Assembly: GCA_016283745.1 (NCBI GenBank)
Contig: JAEENM010000006.1
Location: forward strand, 1-51,892
Reading direction: 5' to 3'
DNA from: Bacteroidales bacterium
GTDB taxonomy: Bacteria > Bacteroidota > Bacteroidia > Bacteroidales > P3
Length of the DNA: 51,892 nt
Positions 7,777 to 15,797 of this stretch are shown here, in pieces; positions within the stretch are counted from its first letter, which is position 1; every line of letters starts with the position of its first letter. The notes under the pieces were generated by a model. The model did no database searches, had not been told where the DNA came from, and was given only the letters and a program-made list of their open reading frames with translations. A program made the position numbers and the translations under genes.

Positions 7777-9072
7777 TCACTTAAGTCTAATAATATCATT
7801 CCACCTTGTAGTGGGGTTTTTGCTGCGGTAGTCGTGCTTGATGGCGTTGGCGAACACATCGGCTTTGCCGTTGCCGTCGCGGGTGGCGTACTGCTGCGAG
7901 CCGAGAATCACCGACTCAGTGCCGTGCAGGCGGTTGATGCGGTCCACCACGGCGTCGAGTTTTTTCAGTCGTTGGAACTGCTCCGCGTTGATGTCGAACA
8001 AGTTAAGCTGTATCGGCGAGGCCGCGCCTATTCCCATCACTATCACCCCAGCCTTTTTGTAATGGTAGCCGGGTTTGTAGATACTTTCCAGCAGGTCGCC
8101 GGCGGCTTTTACTATGGTGATGGCCGAGCTGGTGGGCGTGGGCAATGTGAGCTCCGCAAACTGCTGGTACTGAGGCAGGTCGTCGCGGAAAAAGTTGGTG
8201 TTGACAAACACCCCCACCACCGACGCCACGGTGTTCTGCGCACGCAGTTTCTCGGCGCAGCGCGCGGCGTAGTTGCTCACGTGGGTGCGAAGGGTGTCGA
8301 GGTCGGTAATCATGCCGTTGAAACTGCGGCTGGTGCAGATGCTTTTCTTCGCGGCCATGGCCTCATCGGCGATGCAGTCGATGCCGTTGAGCTCCGCCCA
8401 CGTGCGTTCCACCACGATATTGCCGAAAGCCGCCCGCACCCACTCCTTGGGCTTCGAAACGAAGTCGTAGGCGGTGTTCACGCCGTAACGTTTCAGCTTT
8501 GCGGTGTAACGGCCGCCTATCCCCCACACATCTTCTATCGGAAAGAGTTTCAACGCCTTGCGACGTTTTTCATCGTTGTCGATATAGCAGCAATGACGGT
8601 ACCCCGAATGCCTTTTGGCAAAATGACTTGCCACCTTGGCAAGAGTCTTGGTCGGCGCAATGCCGATGCTTACGGGCATCCCCACCGAGTGGCGTATGCG
8701 TTTGTGAAGTGCCTCGCCCCATTGTTTCAGGTCGGTGTCGCCCATCGCGTCGAGACGCACAAAACACTCGTCGATGGAGTAGCGGAAATACTGCGGAGCC
8801 TCCTGACGGACAATTTCCACCACACGGGCGGTGAGTTCGCCGTAAAGCTCGTAGTTGCTCGAAAAGACGGCGATTTTCTGGTCGGGGAACGCCTGAGCAA
8901 GTTGGAAAAACGGCATCCCCGCCTTGATTCCCAGCTTTTTGGCCTCGTTGCTGCGCGCCACAATGCAGCCGTCGTTGTTGGAAAGCACCACCACGGGCTT
9001 GCCTTCAAGGTCTGGACGGAACACCCGTTCACACGACACATAGCAGTTGTCGCAGTCGATGATGCCGTACAT
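7777..9072 (-). CDS. umuC: Y-family DNA polymerase, UmuC-like
   Basis: Error-prone lesion-bypass polymerase subunit that works with processed UmuD. The N-terminal MYGIIDCDNCYVSCERVF carries the first catalytic Asp, SNNDGCIVARSNEAK lies in the fingers, SIDECFVRLD holds the palm Asp-Glu pair, and a helix-hairpin-helix segment (EDVWGIGGRYTAKLKRYG) follows. The DUF4113-like tail common in UmuC is present near the end. The track start at 9117 adds 15 residues; the ATG at 9072 starts exactly at MYGIIDCDN and leaves two bases after the UmuD stop, so it is preferred. Length is 431 residues. It is co-transcribed with umuD and apparently with the upstream glycosyltransferase. Confidence 0.95.
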   Translation of the reverse strand: MYGIIDCDNCYVSCERVFRPDLEGKPVVVLSNNDGCIVARSNEAKKLGIKAGMPFFQLAQAFPDQKIAVFSSNYELYGELTARVVEIVRQEAPQYFRYSIDECFVRLDAMGDTDLKQWGEALHKRIRHSVGMPVSIGIAPTKTLAKVASHFAKRHSGYRHCCYIDNDEKRRKALKLFPIEDVWGIGGRYTAKLKRYGVNTAYDFVSKPKEWVRAAFGNIVVERTWAELNGIDCIADEAMAAKKSICTSRSFNGMITDLDTLRTHVSNYAARCAEKLRAQNTVASVVGVFVNTNFFRDDLPQYQQFAELTLPTPTSSAITIVKAAGDLLESIYKPGYHYKKAGVIVMGIGAASPIQLNLFDINAEQFQRLKKLDAVVDRINRLHGTESVILGSQQYATRDGNGKADVFANAIKHDYRSKNPTTRWNDIIRLK

Positions 9073-9074
9073 AA

Positions 9075-9524
9075 CTATTTCTTCCAGTTGTGAATGGTCC
9101 ACACCACCACGCCCCACACCTCGAAATTGTCGGTGTCGTGGATGCGGATGGGCTTGTAGTTGGCGTTGGCGGGACGCAGTTCGATATATCCGTCGGCTTT
9201 GTGCGAAAGGTCCAAATATTTGATTGTGAATTCGTTGTTGACAAACGCCACAATCACGTCGCCGTCCTCGGGTTCCACGGATCGGTCGATAATGGCGATG
9301 TCGCCGTCGTTGATGCCCGCCTCCACCATGCTGTCGCCGTCCACACGGCCGTAGAAAGTGGCTTCGGGGTGTTTTATCAAATCGCGGTTGAAATCCAGGC
9401 TGTCGTGACGGTAGTCCTCGGCAGGCGACGGAAATCCCGCCTTGATGGAATTGGCCAGCTGCAACTCCAACGACTTCTCAAACTCCCCTTTTATGATATG
9501 AATTTTCGACATCTCACGAATCAT
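9075..9524 (-). CDS. umuD: UmuD-like S24 autoprotease
   Basis: SOS mutagenesis partner of UmuC; in the family RecA-stimulated self-cleavage gives the active form. The cleavage site is Ala29-Gly30 in KAGFPSPAED, where E. coli UmuD has Cys-Gly. The catalytic pair is Ser65 (GDSMVEAG) and Lys102 (FTIKYL). Spacing from cleavage Gly to Ser (35) and Ser to Lys (37) equals that of E. coli UmuD. Alternative start Met5 would remove four residues. The first ATG overlaps the TGA of the upstream glycosyltransferase gene (ATGA), implying translational coupling. No LexA-type operator was identified because no promoter lies directly upstream. Confidence 0.95.
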   Translation of the reverse strand: MIREMSKIHIIKGEFEKSLELQLANSIKAGFPSPAEDYRHDSLDFNRDLIKHPEATFYGRVDGDSMVEAGINDGDIAIIDRSVEPEDGDVIVAFVNNEFTIKYLDLSHKADGYIELRPANANYKPIRIHDTDNFEVWGVVVWTIHNWKK

Positions 9525-11458
9525 ACCTTTCGCAGATTACGCAGCAGCACCAGCAAGTCGGTGGTTACGCGATAGTTACGCACGTACATATTGTTGAAAT
9601 GACGGCAGTCGGCAATGCGCTGACTTTCGTCGATGCCGCAAACGGGTATCACACAGGGTTTTATCTGTGGCAAAACCTGTTTTTCGATGGTCTTGCCGTA
9701 GCCAACCCATGTTTTTTTGCCCACAAGCACCGAAAACACTTTGCCGAAGAAGCCTTTCTTGTTACGCTGGAACAGCCAAAGCACGGGCGAGAAAAGCAGC
9801 ACCACAAAGGCCGACACAAAGTCGAATACACGTTTCTGGGTACGCTTGCGAGGAAGTGCCAACGTCTTGATTCTTATCGCATAAGCGTCCTCTGCAGAGT
9901 AGATGTCGCCGCTGCCTATCACAAACTGACTCTCCTGCGGCACAATCTTGTAATCGAGGTTGCTGTCCTGCAACGAGGTCATCAGCGTTATAATCTCCTG
10001 AGGTTGAAGGTTTTTGGCACAGAACACCACTTCGTTTATCTTGTAAAAACGCACCAAGTCGGAAATTTGCGACACATCGCCCACGAAACGGCTGTCGTCA
10101 GTCTTTTCCAGACTCACCTTGCCCATAAACGAAGGTGCTATGCCCAACGTGCCGAACAGTTCGCTAACACGCTGTGTTTCATCGCCATCGCCAACGATAA
10201 GGTATGCCTTGCTCTTGTCCGCCGAAAGGATGTAACCCTTTATGCGAAGCAGATGCAGTATCCCCCTCAGCGAAAGCGTAGAAACCGCCGCCCACACCGC
10301 GCCGAGCAGTATCAGCGCACGGGAGTAGCGTTGCGTCTCATCGAGTAACGAATAGAAAATCAGCAAAGTAGCCGTTCCAACGGCCAAGCCTTTCACAATT
10401 TTCAGCAGATTCACCGGCTTGCGGTAACCGCCGTACAAAAACACGCACAGCAGCCACAGAAGCACGTAGGCGGGCATTATCAGATAGGTGTATTCGGGCG
10501 GATAATAGCTGATGTCGTTGGCTTTGAAGGTGGCCCACAGGTTTTTTATCAAAAAGAAACCGAGGTAGATGCAGATAAAATCGAGCAACGGCACTATTAT
10601 ACTGCTAACCAAGCGTTTACAGAACGACAGCGACGCCCTTGCCCAGATCGCCATTTTTATTCCGAGGGTGAAAATCTTGGCGTCGGATTGGGAGAAATGT
10701 TTCTGCGTGAAAATGGCCATCGCGTTGTAGAAAGTGTAAACGTAGTTGAGGCTTCCTTTTTTGGTGCTTTCGCCCTTGTAGTGGATGATTCGCGTGGCGG
10801 GCAGGTAGTAGTTTTTGTAGCCGCCTTGCAGTATGCGGTACGAAAAATCGATGTCCTCGCCGTACATGAAAAATGTCTCGTCGAGCAGGCCAATTTTGTC
10901 GAGCACCTCTTTGCGTGTCATCAGAAAAGCACCCGAAAGTATCTCTATTTCAGCGGTTTGGTCGGGACTCAGATGGCCGAGGTAGTAATGTGCGAATTTC
11001 GGCGAGCGCGGAAACAGCTTTATCAGTCCCGAAATCTTGTAAAAAGCCACCTTCGGCGTAGGGAAACCGCGTTTGCTTTCAGGCAGATACTCCCCTTCGC
11101 CGTTTATCATCTTCACGCCAAGTCCGCCACAGTCGGGATGAGCGTCCATAAACTCCACGCATTTCGCGAAAGTGTCGTTCTCCACAAGGGTGTCGGGATT
11201 TAGCAGAAGCACGTAATCGCCCGTTACCTGCCTGAGTGCCTGATTGTTAGCTTTGGCAAAACCATAATTTTCCGTGTTGGCGATAAGCCGCACCTGCGGA
11301 AATTTCTCTTTCAGCATCGCCACCGAGCCGTCCACGGAGTTGTTGTCGACCACCCACACTTCGGCATCCATCCCTTTGGCGGCCTCGAACACCGAATTGA
11401 GGCACTGTTCCAAAAAGAACTTCACGTTGTAGTTTACTATGACAACACTCAAACGCAT
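9521..11458 (-). CDS. GT2 glycosyltransferase fused to a membrane module resembling polyprenyl-phosphate sugar transferases
   Basis: A 645-residue membrane protein. Residues 1-270 are a GT-A domain of family 2: LSVVIVNYNV, VDNNSVDGS, LLNPDTL and SGAFLMTRKEVLDKIGLLDETFFMYGEDIDFSYR, as in rhamnosyltransferase-like enzymes. Several hydrophobic segments follow between about 280 and 400. A soluble Rossmann-like part (AYLIVGDGDETQRVSELFGTLG) then resembles the CoA-binding-like middle domain of WbaP/EpsE-type phosphoglycosyltransferases. The C-terminus (KKTWVGYG...LPQIKPCVIPV) recalls the end of a bacterial sugar transferase, but the full catalytic segment is not evident. It probably adds sugars to a lipid-linked glycan. 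Its stop overlaps the umuD start. Confidence 0.85.
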   Translation of the reverse strand: MRLSVVIVNYNVKFFLEQCLNSVFEAAKGMDAEVWVVDNNSVDGSVAMLKEKFPQVRLIANTENYGFAKANNQALRQVTGDYVLLLNPDTLVENDTFAKCVEFMDAHPDCGGLGVKMINGEGEYLPESKRGFPTPKVAFYKISGLIKLFPRSPKFAHYYLGHLSPDQTAEIEILSGAFLMTRKEVLDKIGLLDETFFMYGEDIDFSYRILQGGYKNYYLPATRIIHYKGESTKKGSLNYVYTFYNAMAIFTQKHFSQSDAKIFTLGIKMAIWARASLSFCKRLVSSIIVPLLDFICIYLGFFLIKNLWATFKANDISYYPPEYTYLIMPAYVLLWLLCVFLYGGYRKPVNLLKIVKGLAVGTATLLIFYSLLDETQRYSRALILLGAVWAAVSTLSLRGILHLLRIKGYILSADKSKAYLIVGDGDETQRVSELFGTLGIAPSFMGKVSLEKTDDSRFVGDVSQISDLVRFYKINEVVFCAKNLQPQEIITLMTSLQDSNLDYKIVPQESQFVIGSGDIYSAEDAYAIRIKTLALPRKRTQKRVFDFVSAFVVLLFSPVLWLFQRNKKGFFGKVFSVLVGKKTWVGYGKTIEKQVLPQIKPCVIPVCGIDESQRIADCRHFNNMYVRNYRVTTDLLVLLRNLRKV

Positions 11459-11474
11459 GGCAGTCAGCTATTTA

Positions 11475-12227
11475 TCAATGACAATCGGGTATCAGGTACG
11501 CCAAAACGAAGGCCAGGACAATAAGGAAAAACTTGAGTTTCGACTTTTTACCGACATCGTGGTTGAACAAAATGCTGATGGAGACGTGCAGCAGGATACC
11601 CACCACAAGTCCCATCACGGGCTGTTCGAAATTGCCTGCTGGTGCAATCATGAAATGGTTGAACAACGAGCCGAGCGGCGTCATCACTGCAAAAACGAGC
11701 AGCAGCAGATAGGATTTTGCCACGCTGTAGCCGTTGTTAAGAAACAGTGTTACAAGCACTAAGGCGATGGGGATATTGTGTAGCACTATACCCGTAAGCA
11801 AGCCAGCCTGCAACTGTCCGGAAGCTGTCACCAACGGCATACCTTCCATAAAGGAATGCAGCGAAAGTCCTATCAATAAGCCGGTTATGGGGTGCACATG
11901 ATGGTGATGATGCTCTTCGGACTCCGCACAGCACTGTGCGTGGTTGTGGCCGTGCTCAACACCTCGGGTAAGTATTTCGAGCAACAGCTGGATAAGGAAA
12001 CCCGCCAGCACCCAGATACCGGGACGCAGAGCGAAAAAGAGGCTTTCGTGCTCGTTTTCAAACACATGCGGTACCAAATGCAGAAAACAAACGGCAAACA
12101 AGAACGCCGCCCCGAAAGTGGATACCAAGTCCACCACCTTGGGCGGAATGCTCTTTTTGGCGAAAAGCGGTGTACCACAGAGCAGTACTCCAAAAATTAT
12201 AAGCAGATATGCAAAAATCATCGACAT
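11475..12227 (-). CDS. ZIP family metal transporter
   Basis: A 250-residue polytopic inner-membrane protein of the ZIP family, which carries Zn2+ or related divalent metals toward the cytoplasm. Metal-site motifs in transmembrane helices 4 and 5 are HSFMEGMP and HNIPIALVL. A cytoplasmic-loop-type metal-binding stretch between them and helix 3 is His-rich (HGHNHAQCCAESEEHHHHHVHP). About eight hydrophobic segments are visible. The canonical HNxPEG has lost its acidic residue (HNIPIA), which may alter the binuclear site or specificity. It lies 16 bases before the GT2 gene in the same minus-strand operon. No metal-responsive operator was seen. Confidence 0.9.
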   Translation of the reverse strand: MSMIFAYLLIIFGVLLCGTPLFAKKSIPPKVVDLVSTFGAAFLFAVCFLHLVPHVFENEHESLFFALRPGIWVLAGFLIQLLLEILTRGVEHGHNHAQCCAESEEHHHHHVHPITGLLIGLSLHSFMEGMPLVTASGQLQAGLLTGIVLHNIPIALVLVTLFLNNGYSVAKSYLLLLVFAVMTPLGSLFNHFMIAPAGNFEQPVMGLVVGILLHVSISILFNHDVGKKSKLKFFLIVLAFVLAYLIPDCH

Positions 12228-12247
12228 CGGCAGGTTGTGTTAAGTAG

Positions 12248-13255
12248 TTAGCAGTAAAGACGTTGTATCTCGTCGAACAGACGCTGGCGGTCGATAGGCA
12301 CCACACCCACCGTCTCGCACACAATGCCGCCGGCAAGGTTGGAATAGTTGAGCAAAGTTTCTATCGGCAAACCCATTGACAGACAGAGCGTTGCCACGCT
12401 TATCACCGTATCGCCCGCACCCGACACGTCGGAAATTTTGCGCAGATGAGCAGGAACCAAAACCGTCTCGGCCTTGCCACCTCTGAAATCGGCTATAAAA
12501 GCGCCTCTCTCCGAAAGGGTAATAAACACAATGTCAATTCCTTGCGCTTCGTGCAGACGCTCGGCTGCGGAGCGGAGCGTGTCGATGTCGGCATTTTTCG
12601 CATCCACGCCAAGACCTTCGGAGAGCTCTTTCAAGTTGGGTTTAAAGAGTGTTACATCCTTGAAATTCAAAAAGTTGCGATGTTTCGGATCCACGGTGGT
12701 GGGTATGTTGCGCGACTTGGCCATGGCGGTGATTTCGGCAATCACGCGCGGTGTTATGCAACCTTTGTCGTAGTCCTGAAAAACGATGGCGTTTATTGTC
12801 TTGGTTTCGAGTAAGTTGGCGACTTTTTCGATAAGTCGTTGCTCATCTTCCGCCGACAGCGGGTCGGTTATCTCTTTGTCCACACGCAGCAACTGGGTAT
12901 TGTTGCCGATGATGCGGTATTTTACTGTAGTTATGCGTGTTGCGGAGGTCAAGATTCCTTCGGAGGACATATCAGCTTTGTCCATCATAGCCTCGAAGTC
13001 GTGACTTTTGGCATCGTCGCCCAAAACGGTGCAGAGGATGGGGTTGGCACCCAAGGCGCGGATGTTGAGGGCCACGTTGGCAGCGCCGCCCAGACGGTTC
13101 TCGCGACGTGTCTCGGCCACCACAGGCACGGGAGCCTCGGGCGAGATACGGTCCACGCCGCCCCAGAGGTAAGCGTCGATCATCACATCGCCCACGATAA
13201 GCACATTCTGCGTGCCGAGCTGCGACTTAAACTTTTCAAAATCGTTCATACTCAT
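12248..13255 (-). CDS. rfaE1: PfkB-type kinase, RfaE1/HldA-like heptose-7-phosphate kinase
   Basis: A sugar kinase of the PfkB family. GDVMIDAYLWGGVDRISPEAPVPVV and RLGGAANVALNIRALGA are typical of the RfaE domain I group, which phosphorylates D-glycero-D-manno-heptose 7-phosphate for LPS core or glycan precursor synthesis. The ATP-site motif DVSGAGDTVISV carries the catalytic Asp of GAGD. At 335 residues it is only the kinase; the nucleotidyltransferase half of HldE is absent and must be encoded elsewhere. The ATG overlaps the asparaginase TGA by four bases (ATGA), suggesting coupling. An ADP-heptose role is inferred from motifs; a related sugar kinase remains possible. Confidence 0.88.
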   Translation of the reverse strand: MSMNDFEKFKSQLGTQNVLIVGDVMIDAYLWGGVDRISPEAPVPVVAETRRENRLGGAANVALNIRALGANPILCTVLGDDAKSHDFEAMMDKADMSSEGILTSATRITTVKYRIIGNNTQLLRVDKEITDPLSAEDEQRLIEKVANLLETKTINAIVFQDYDKGCITPRVIAEITAMAKSRNIPTTVDPKHRNFLNFKDVTLFKPNLKELSEGLGVDAKNADIDTLRSAAERLHEAQGIDIVFITLSERGAFIADFRGGKAETVLVPAHLRKISDVSGAGDTVISVATLCLSMGLPIETLLNYSNLAGGIVCETVGVVPIDRQRLFDEIQRLYC

Positions 13256-14262
13256 ACAGTTATCTCCCCTCTTAGTGATTGTGTCAGCATCTTGCGGATG
13301 GTATCCCTATCTTTGTAGTTTCCAAGCAGATACATAAGTTTTGTAATGGCGGCTTCAAGGGTGATGTCGTAGCCGCTCACCACGCCGATACGTCCTAGGT
13401 CGAGGCTGGTGGCGTAGAGTCCGATACGCACAGTGCCTGATTTACACTGGGTTACGTCGTAAATCACGATTCCCCTGTCGGCGGCACGTTGCAAAGCTTC
13501 TATAAACCAGTCCTCGGTGGGAGCGTTGCCCGAGCCGTACGACGAAAGCACAACGCCCTCCAAGTCAGGCGTTTCCAGAACGGAATTGACGAATTTAGGG
13601 GTAATTCCGGGGAACAGGGTGAGTATGGCAACGTTGGTGTTGAGGTTTTTATTTACCTTAAAATCAGTGCTTTCGGGATAGAACACCAGATGTTTGTTGT
13701 AGCTGATGTCGATGCCGGCCATAGCCATCGGCGGGTAGTTGAACGAGGAGAAAGCGTCGAAATTCTGCGCGCTGATTTTGGTGCTTCGGTTGCCGCGGAA
13801 GAGCTTGTCCTCAAAGAAAATCGACACTTCTGGAACATTCAGTTTCTGGGCGGAAGCTATCTCCAAGGCCCCCACGATATTGCCACGGCCGTCGCTGCGG
13901 AGCATGCCCAGAGGCAGCTGCGAGCCAGTAAGCACCACGGGTTTGCCGAGGTTTTCGAGCATGAAACTCAATGCCGAGGCGGTGTAGGCCATGGTGTCGG
14001 TGCCGTGGAGGATTACAAATCCGTCGTACTTATCGTATTCTCTTTCAATAATTTGCACTATATCCACCCACACTTCCGCACACATGTTCGACGAGTCGAT
14101 AATGGGTTTCAACTGGCAAGAGTCGATGCGGTAGGAGACTTTCTTGAGCAGAGGCACGGCATCGCTAATGCGGTCAAGCTCAAAGGGTTGCAGCACCCCT
14201 TGCTCGTTCTGCACCATGCCGATAGTGCCTCCCGTATATATCATCAAAACGGCGTTATTCAT
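13252..14262 (-). CDS. ansA: Type I (cytoplasmic) L-asparaginase
   Basis: Hydrolyses asparagine to aspartate and ammonia. Family motifs are IYTGGTIGM near the N-terminus with nucleophile Thr13, and GFVILHGTDTMAYTASALSFML carrying the second catalytic Thr-Asp pair. LTGSQLPLGMLRSDGRGN supplies the Lys/Asp region of type I enzymes. No signal peptide is present, so it is cytosolic. Length of 336 residues fits AnsA. It is the first gene of the minus-strand operon ansA-rfaE1-ZIP-GT2-umuDC, with a recognisable promoter upstream and an ATGA overlap with the kinase gene. Confidence 0.93.
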   Translation of the reverse strand: MNNAVLMIYTGGTIGMVQNEQGVLQPFELDRISDAVPLLKKVSYRIDSCQLKPIIDSSNMCAEVWVDIVQIIEREYDKYDGFVILHGTDTMAYTASALSFMLENLGKPVVLTGSQLPLGMLRSDGRGNIVGALEIASAQKLNVPEVSIFFEDKLFRGNRSTKISAQNFDAFSSFNYPPMAMAGIDISYNKHLVFYPESTDFKVNKNLNTNVAILTLFPGITPKFVNSVLETPDLEGVVLSSYGSGNAPTEDWFIEALQRAADRGIVIYDVTQCKSGTVRIGLYATSLDLGRIGVVSGYDITLEAAITKLMYLLGNYKDRDTIRKMLTQSLRGEITV

Positions 14263-14317
14263 ATATCTATCTGACTTTTACGCTTTTAACATCAATTACC
14301 GCGTATTAAACGCTTTG

Positions 14318-14350
14318 CAAATGTACTATTTTTTTCGGAGATTTGCAAGT
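14318..14350 (-). promoter_or_regulatory. ansA: Promoter for the ansA-led operon
   Basis: On the minus strand TACATTTG (14325-14318) is preceded about 20 bases upstream by CTTGCAAA. The rest of 14263-14632 holds no gene; it also contains the divergent promoter for the WYL regulator. Confidence 0.65.
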
Positions 14351-14497
14351 CGGACTGTCGTGAAAAAATATCGTTTATGGTAGGGGATGTAGTTATATGT
14401 CATTTTATGGCAAATTATTCGCATTGATTTTTGGTAGTAATTGTGTTCATCAACCATTCGGGTGTTTTGATAAATTGAGTTTCTTTTTTTGATGCCA

Positions 14498-14528
14498 TTG
14501 CCCAAGTCGTGAAATTTTCGTATCTTTG
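14498..14528 (+). promoter_or_regulatory. Promoter for the WYL regulator gene
   Basis: TTG at 14498-14500 and TATCTTTG at 14521-14528 form a near-consensus -33/-7 pair. It faces away from the ansA promoter about 170 bases upstream. Confidence 0.75.
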
Positions 14529-14632
14529 CAAACTGAAAATTATTGAAAAAGAATATTAATCCATTGACACTATGAACAAACAAGCTAAAACAATCTCTTA
14601 AATCTGAATTCCGAAATCCTAAATAAAATATC

Positions 14633-15700
14633 ATGCCCTCGAACAAAAACGCTGTAACACGCTATCAGATAATCGACAGACTTCTGGCCAACAGGTACAA
14701 GGACTACTCCATTGGCGACATCACCAAGCTGGTGAACGAGGAATTGGAAGAAATGGGTATAAAACCTGTTACCAAACGGACTATCGAAATGGATATCAAT
14801 TATTTGGAAGATAAAGGCCCATTCTATGTGGATATTGATCGTTATGAGATTGAGGAAATCAGTCAGAAAGACCTGAAACCCCACAAGAAAACCTGTCTGC
14901 GATATGTGGACCGCACTTTCTCCATATTTAAAAAGAAATTTACAGAGGATGAGCAATTTCTTCTCTCCGAGGCGTTGTCGCTGCTGGGACAGTTCGACGG
15001 ACTGCCAGATTTCGAGGGACTGGAGTCGTTGCGCGGCAAGGTGGAGATAAAGGACAGACCTCGGATTGTGGCGTTCGACAAAAATCCGTTGGAAGGCACC
15101 ACGGTGTTTGGCGAGCTGTTCACCGCCATATCGCAAAAAACGGTGGTGGAACTGCATCTGCACGTCTTTCAAGCACCCGACACCGATATTGTCTTTAAAG
15201 TCCATCCATACCTGCTCAAGGAGTACAACCGCCGGTGGTACCTGTTTGGCGCCGAATTCCAAACGGAGAATATTATGAACTTCGCCCTCGACCGCATCGA
15301 CAGCGTGGAGCCGTTGCCCAACCACAAATTTGTGCCCTGCGACTGCGACCTAGACGAGCGTTTTGAGGATATAATAGGCGTTACTTACGATCCCGACAAG
15401 CATGTGCAGGAGATAGTCTTCTGGGTGAGCGACCGCTCGAAGGATTACGTGGCCACCAAACCCTTGCACGACTCGCAATGCAATTTCCGAAGCGAGCGTG
15501 AAAAAGATCTCCGGCAGGCCTATCCGCAACTCCCGGCAGGTGCCTTTTTCAGTATCAAATGTCGCGAGAACTACGAGCTGCTGCGCGAGCTATCCTCCTT
15601 CGGCAAGGAACTGATAGTACTTTCGCCAAAAGAGATACAAAAGGCCATTTTTGACAAAATTGGCGAGATGTGCGAAAGGTACAAAGATGTAATTGGTTGA
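14633..15700 (+). CDS. WYL-domain transcriptional regulator
   Basis: A 355-residue DNA-binding protein. The N-terminal 80 residues form a helix-turn-helix (IIDRLLANRYKDYSIGDITKLVNEEL...TKRTIEMDINYLE), as in the DeoR/YafY-like regulators of this group. The WYL domain spans about 155-250 and shows HPYLLKEYNRRWYLFGAE, where the family binds ligands such as nucleic acids or nucleotides. A WCX-like C-terminal segment follows (YDPDKHVQEIVFWVSDR). WYL regulators often control defence or DNA-damage genes. Here it precedes a Fic gene and the AT-rich block, so it could regulate them, but its own base composition is like the core genome. Confidence 0.88.
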   Translation: MPSNKNAVTRYQIIDRLLANRYKDYSIGDITKLVNEELEEMGIKPVTKRTIEMDINYLEDKGPFYVDIDRYEIEEISQKDLKPHKKTCLRYVDRTFSIFKKKFTEDEQFLLSEALSLLGQFDGLPDFEGLESLRGKVEIKDRPRIVAFDKNPLEGTTVFGELFTAISQKTVVELHLHVFQAPDTDIVFKVHPYLLKEYNRRWYLFGAEFQTENIMNFALDRIDSVEPLPNHKFVPCDCDLDERFEDIIGVTYDPDKHVQEIVFWVSDRSKDYVATKPLHDSQCNFRSEREKDLRQAYPQLPAGAFFSIKCRENYELLRELSSFGKELIVLSPKEIQKAIFDKIGEMCERYKDVIG

Positions 15701-15744
15701 AAATGCGTAAGATGTGTTTGTTTAAACCGCTGTTTAATTACAAA

Positions 15745-15776
15745 GGGAAAAATATCGCAATAAAAACGTATCTTTG
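15745..15776 (+). promoter_or_regulatory. Promoter for the Fic gene
   Basis: TATCTTTG at 15769-15776 is a consensus -7 element; the -33 part is weak. The TTG of this element is what the ORF track took as the start codon of the Fic ORF. Confidence 0.65.
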
Positions 15777-15797
15777 CAAAACGAAAACGAAGACAGT

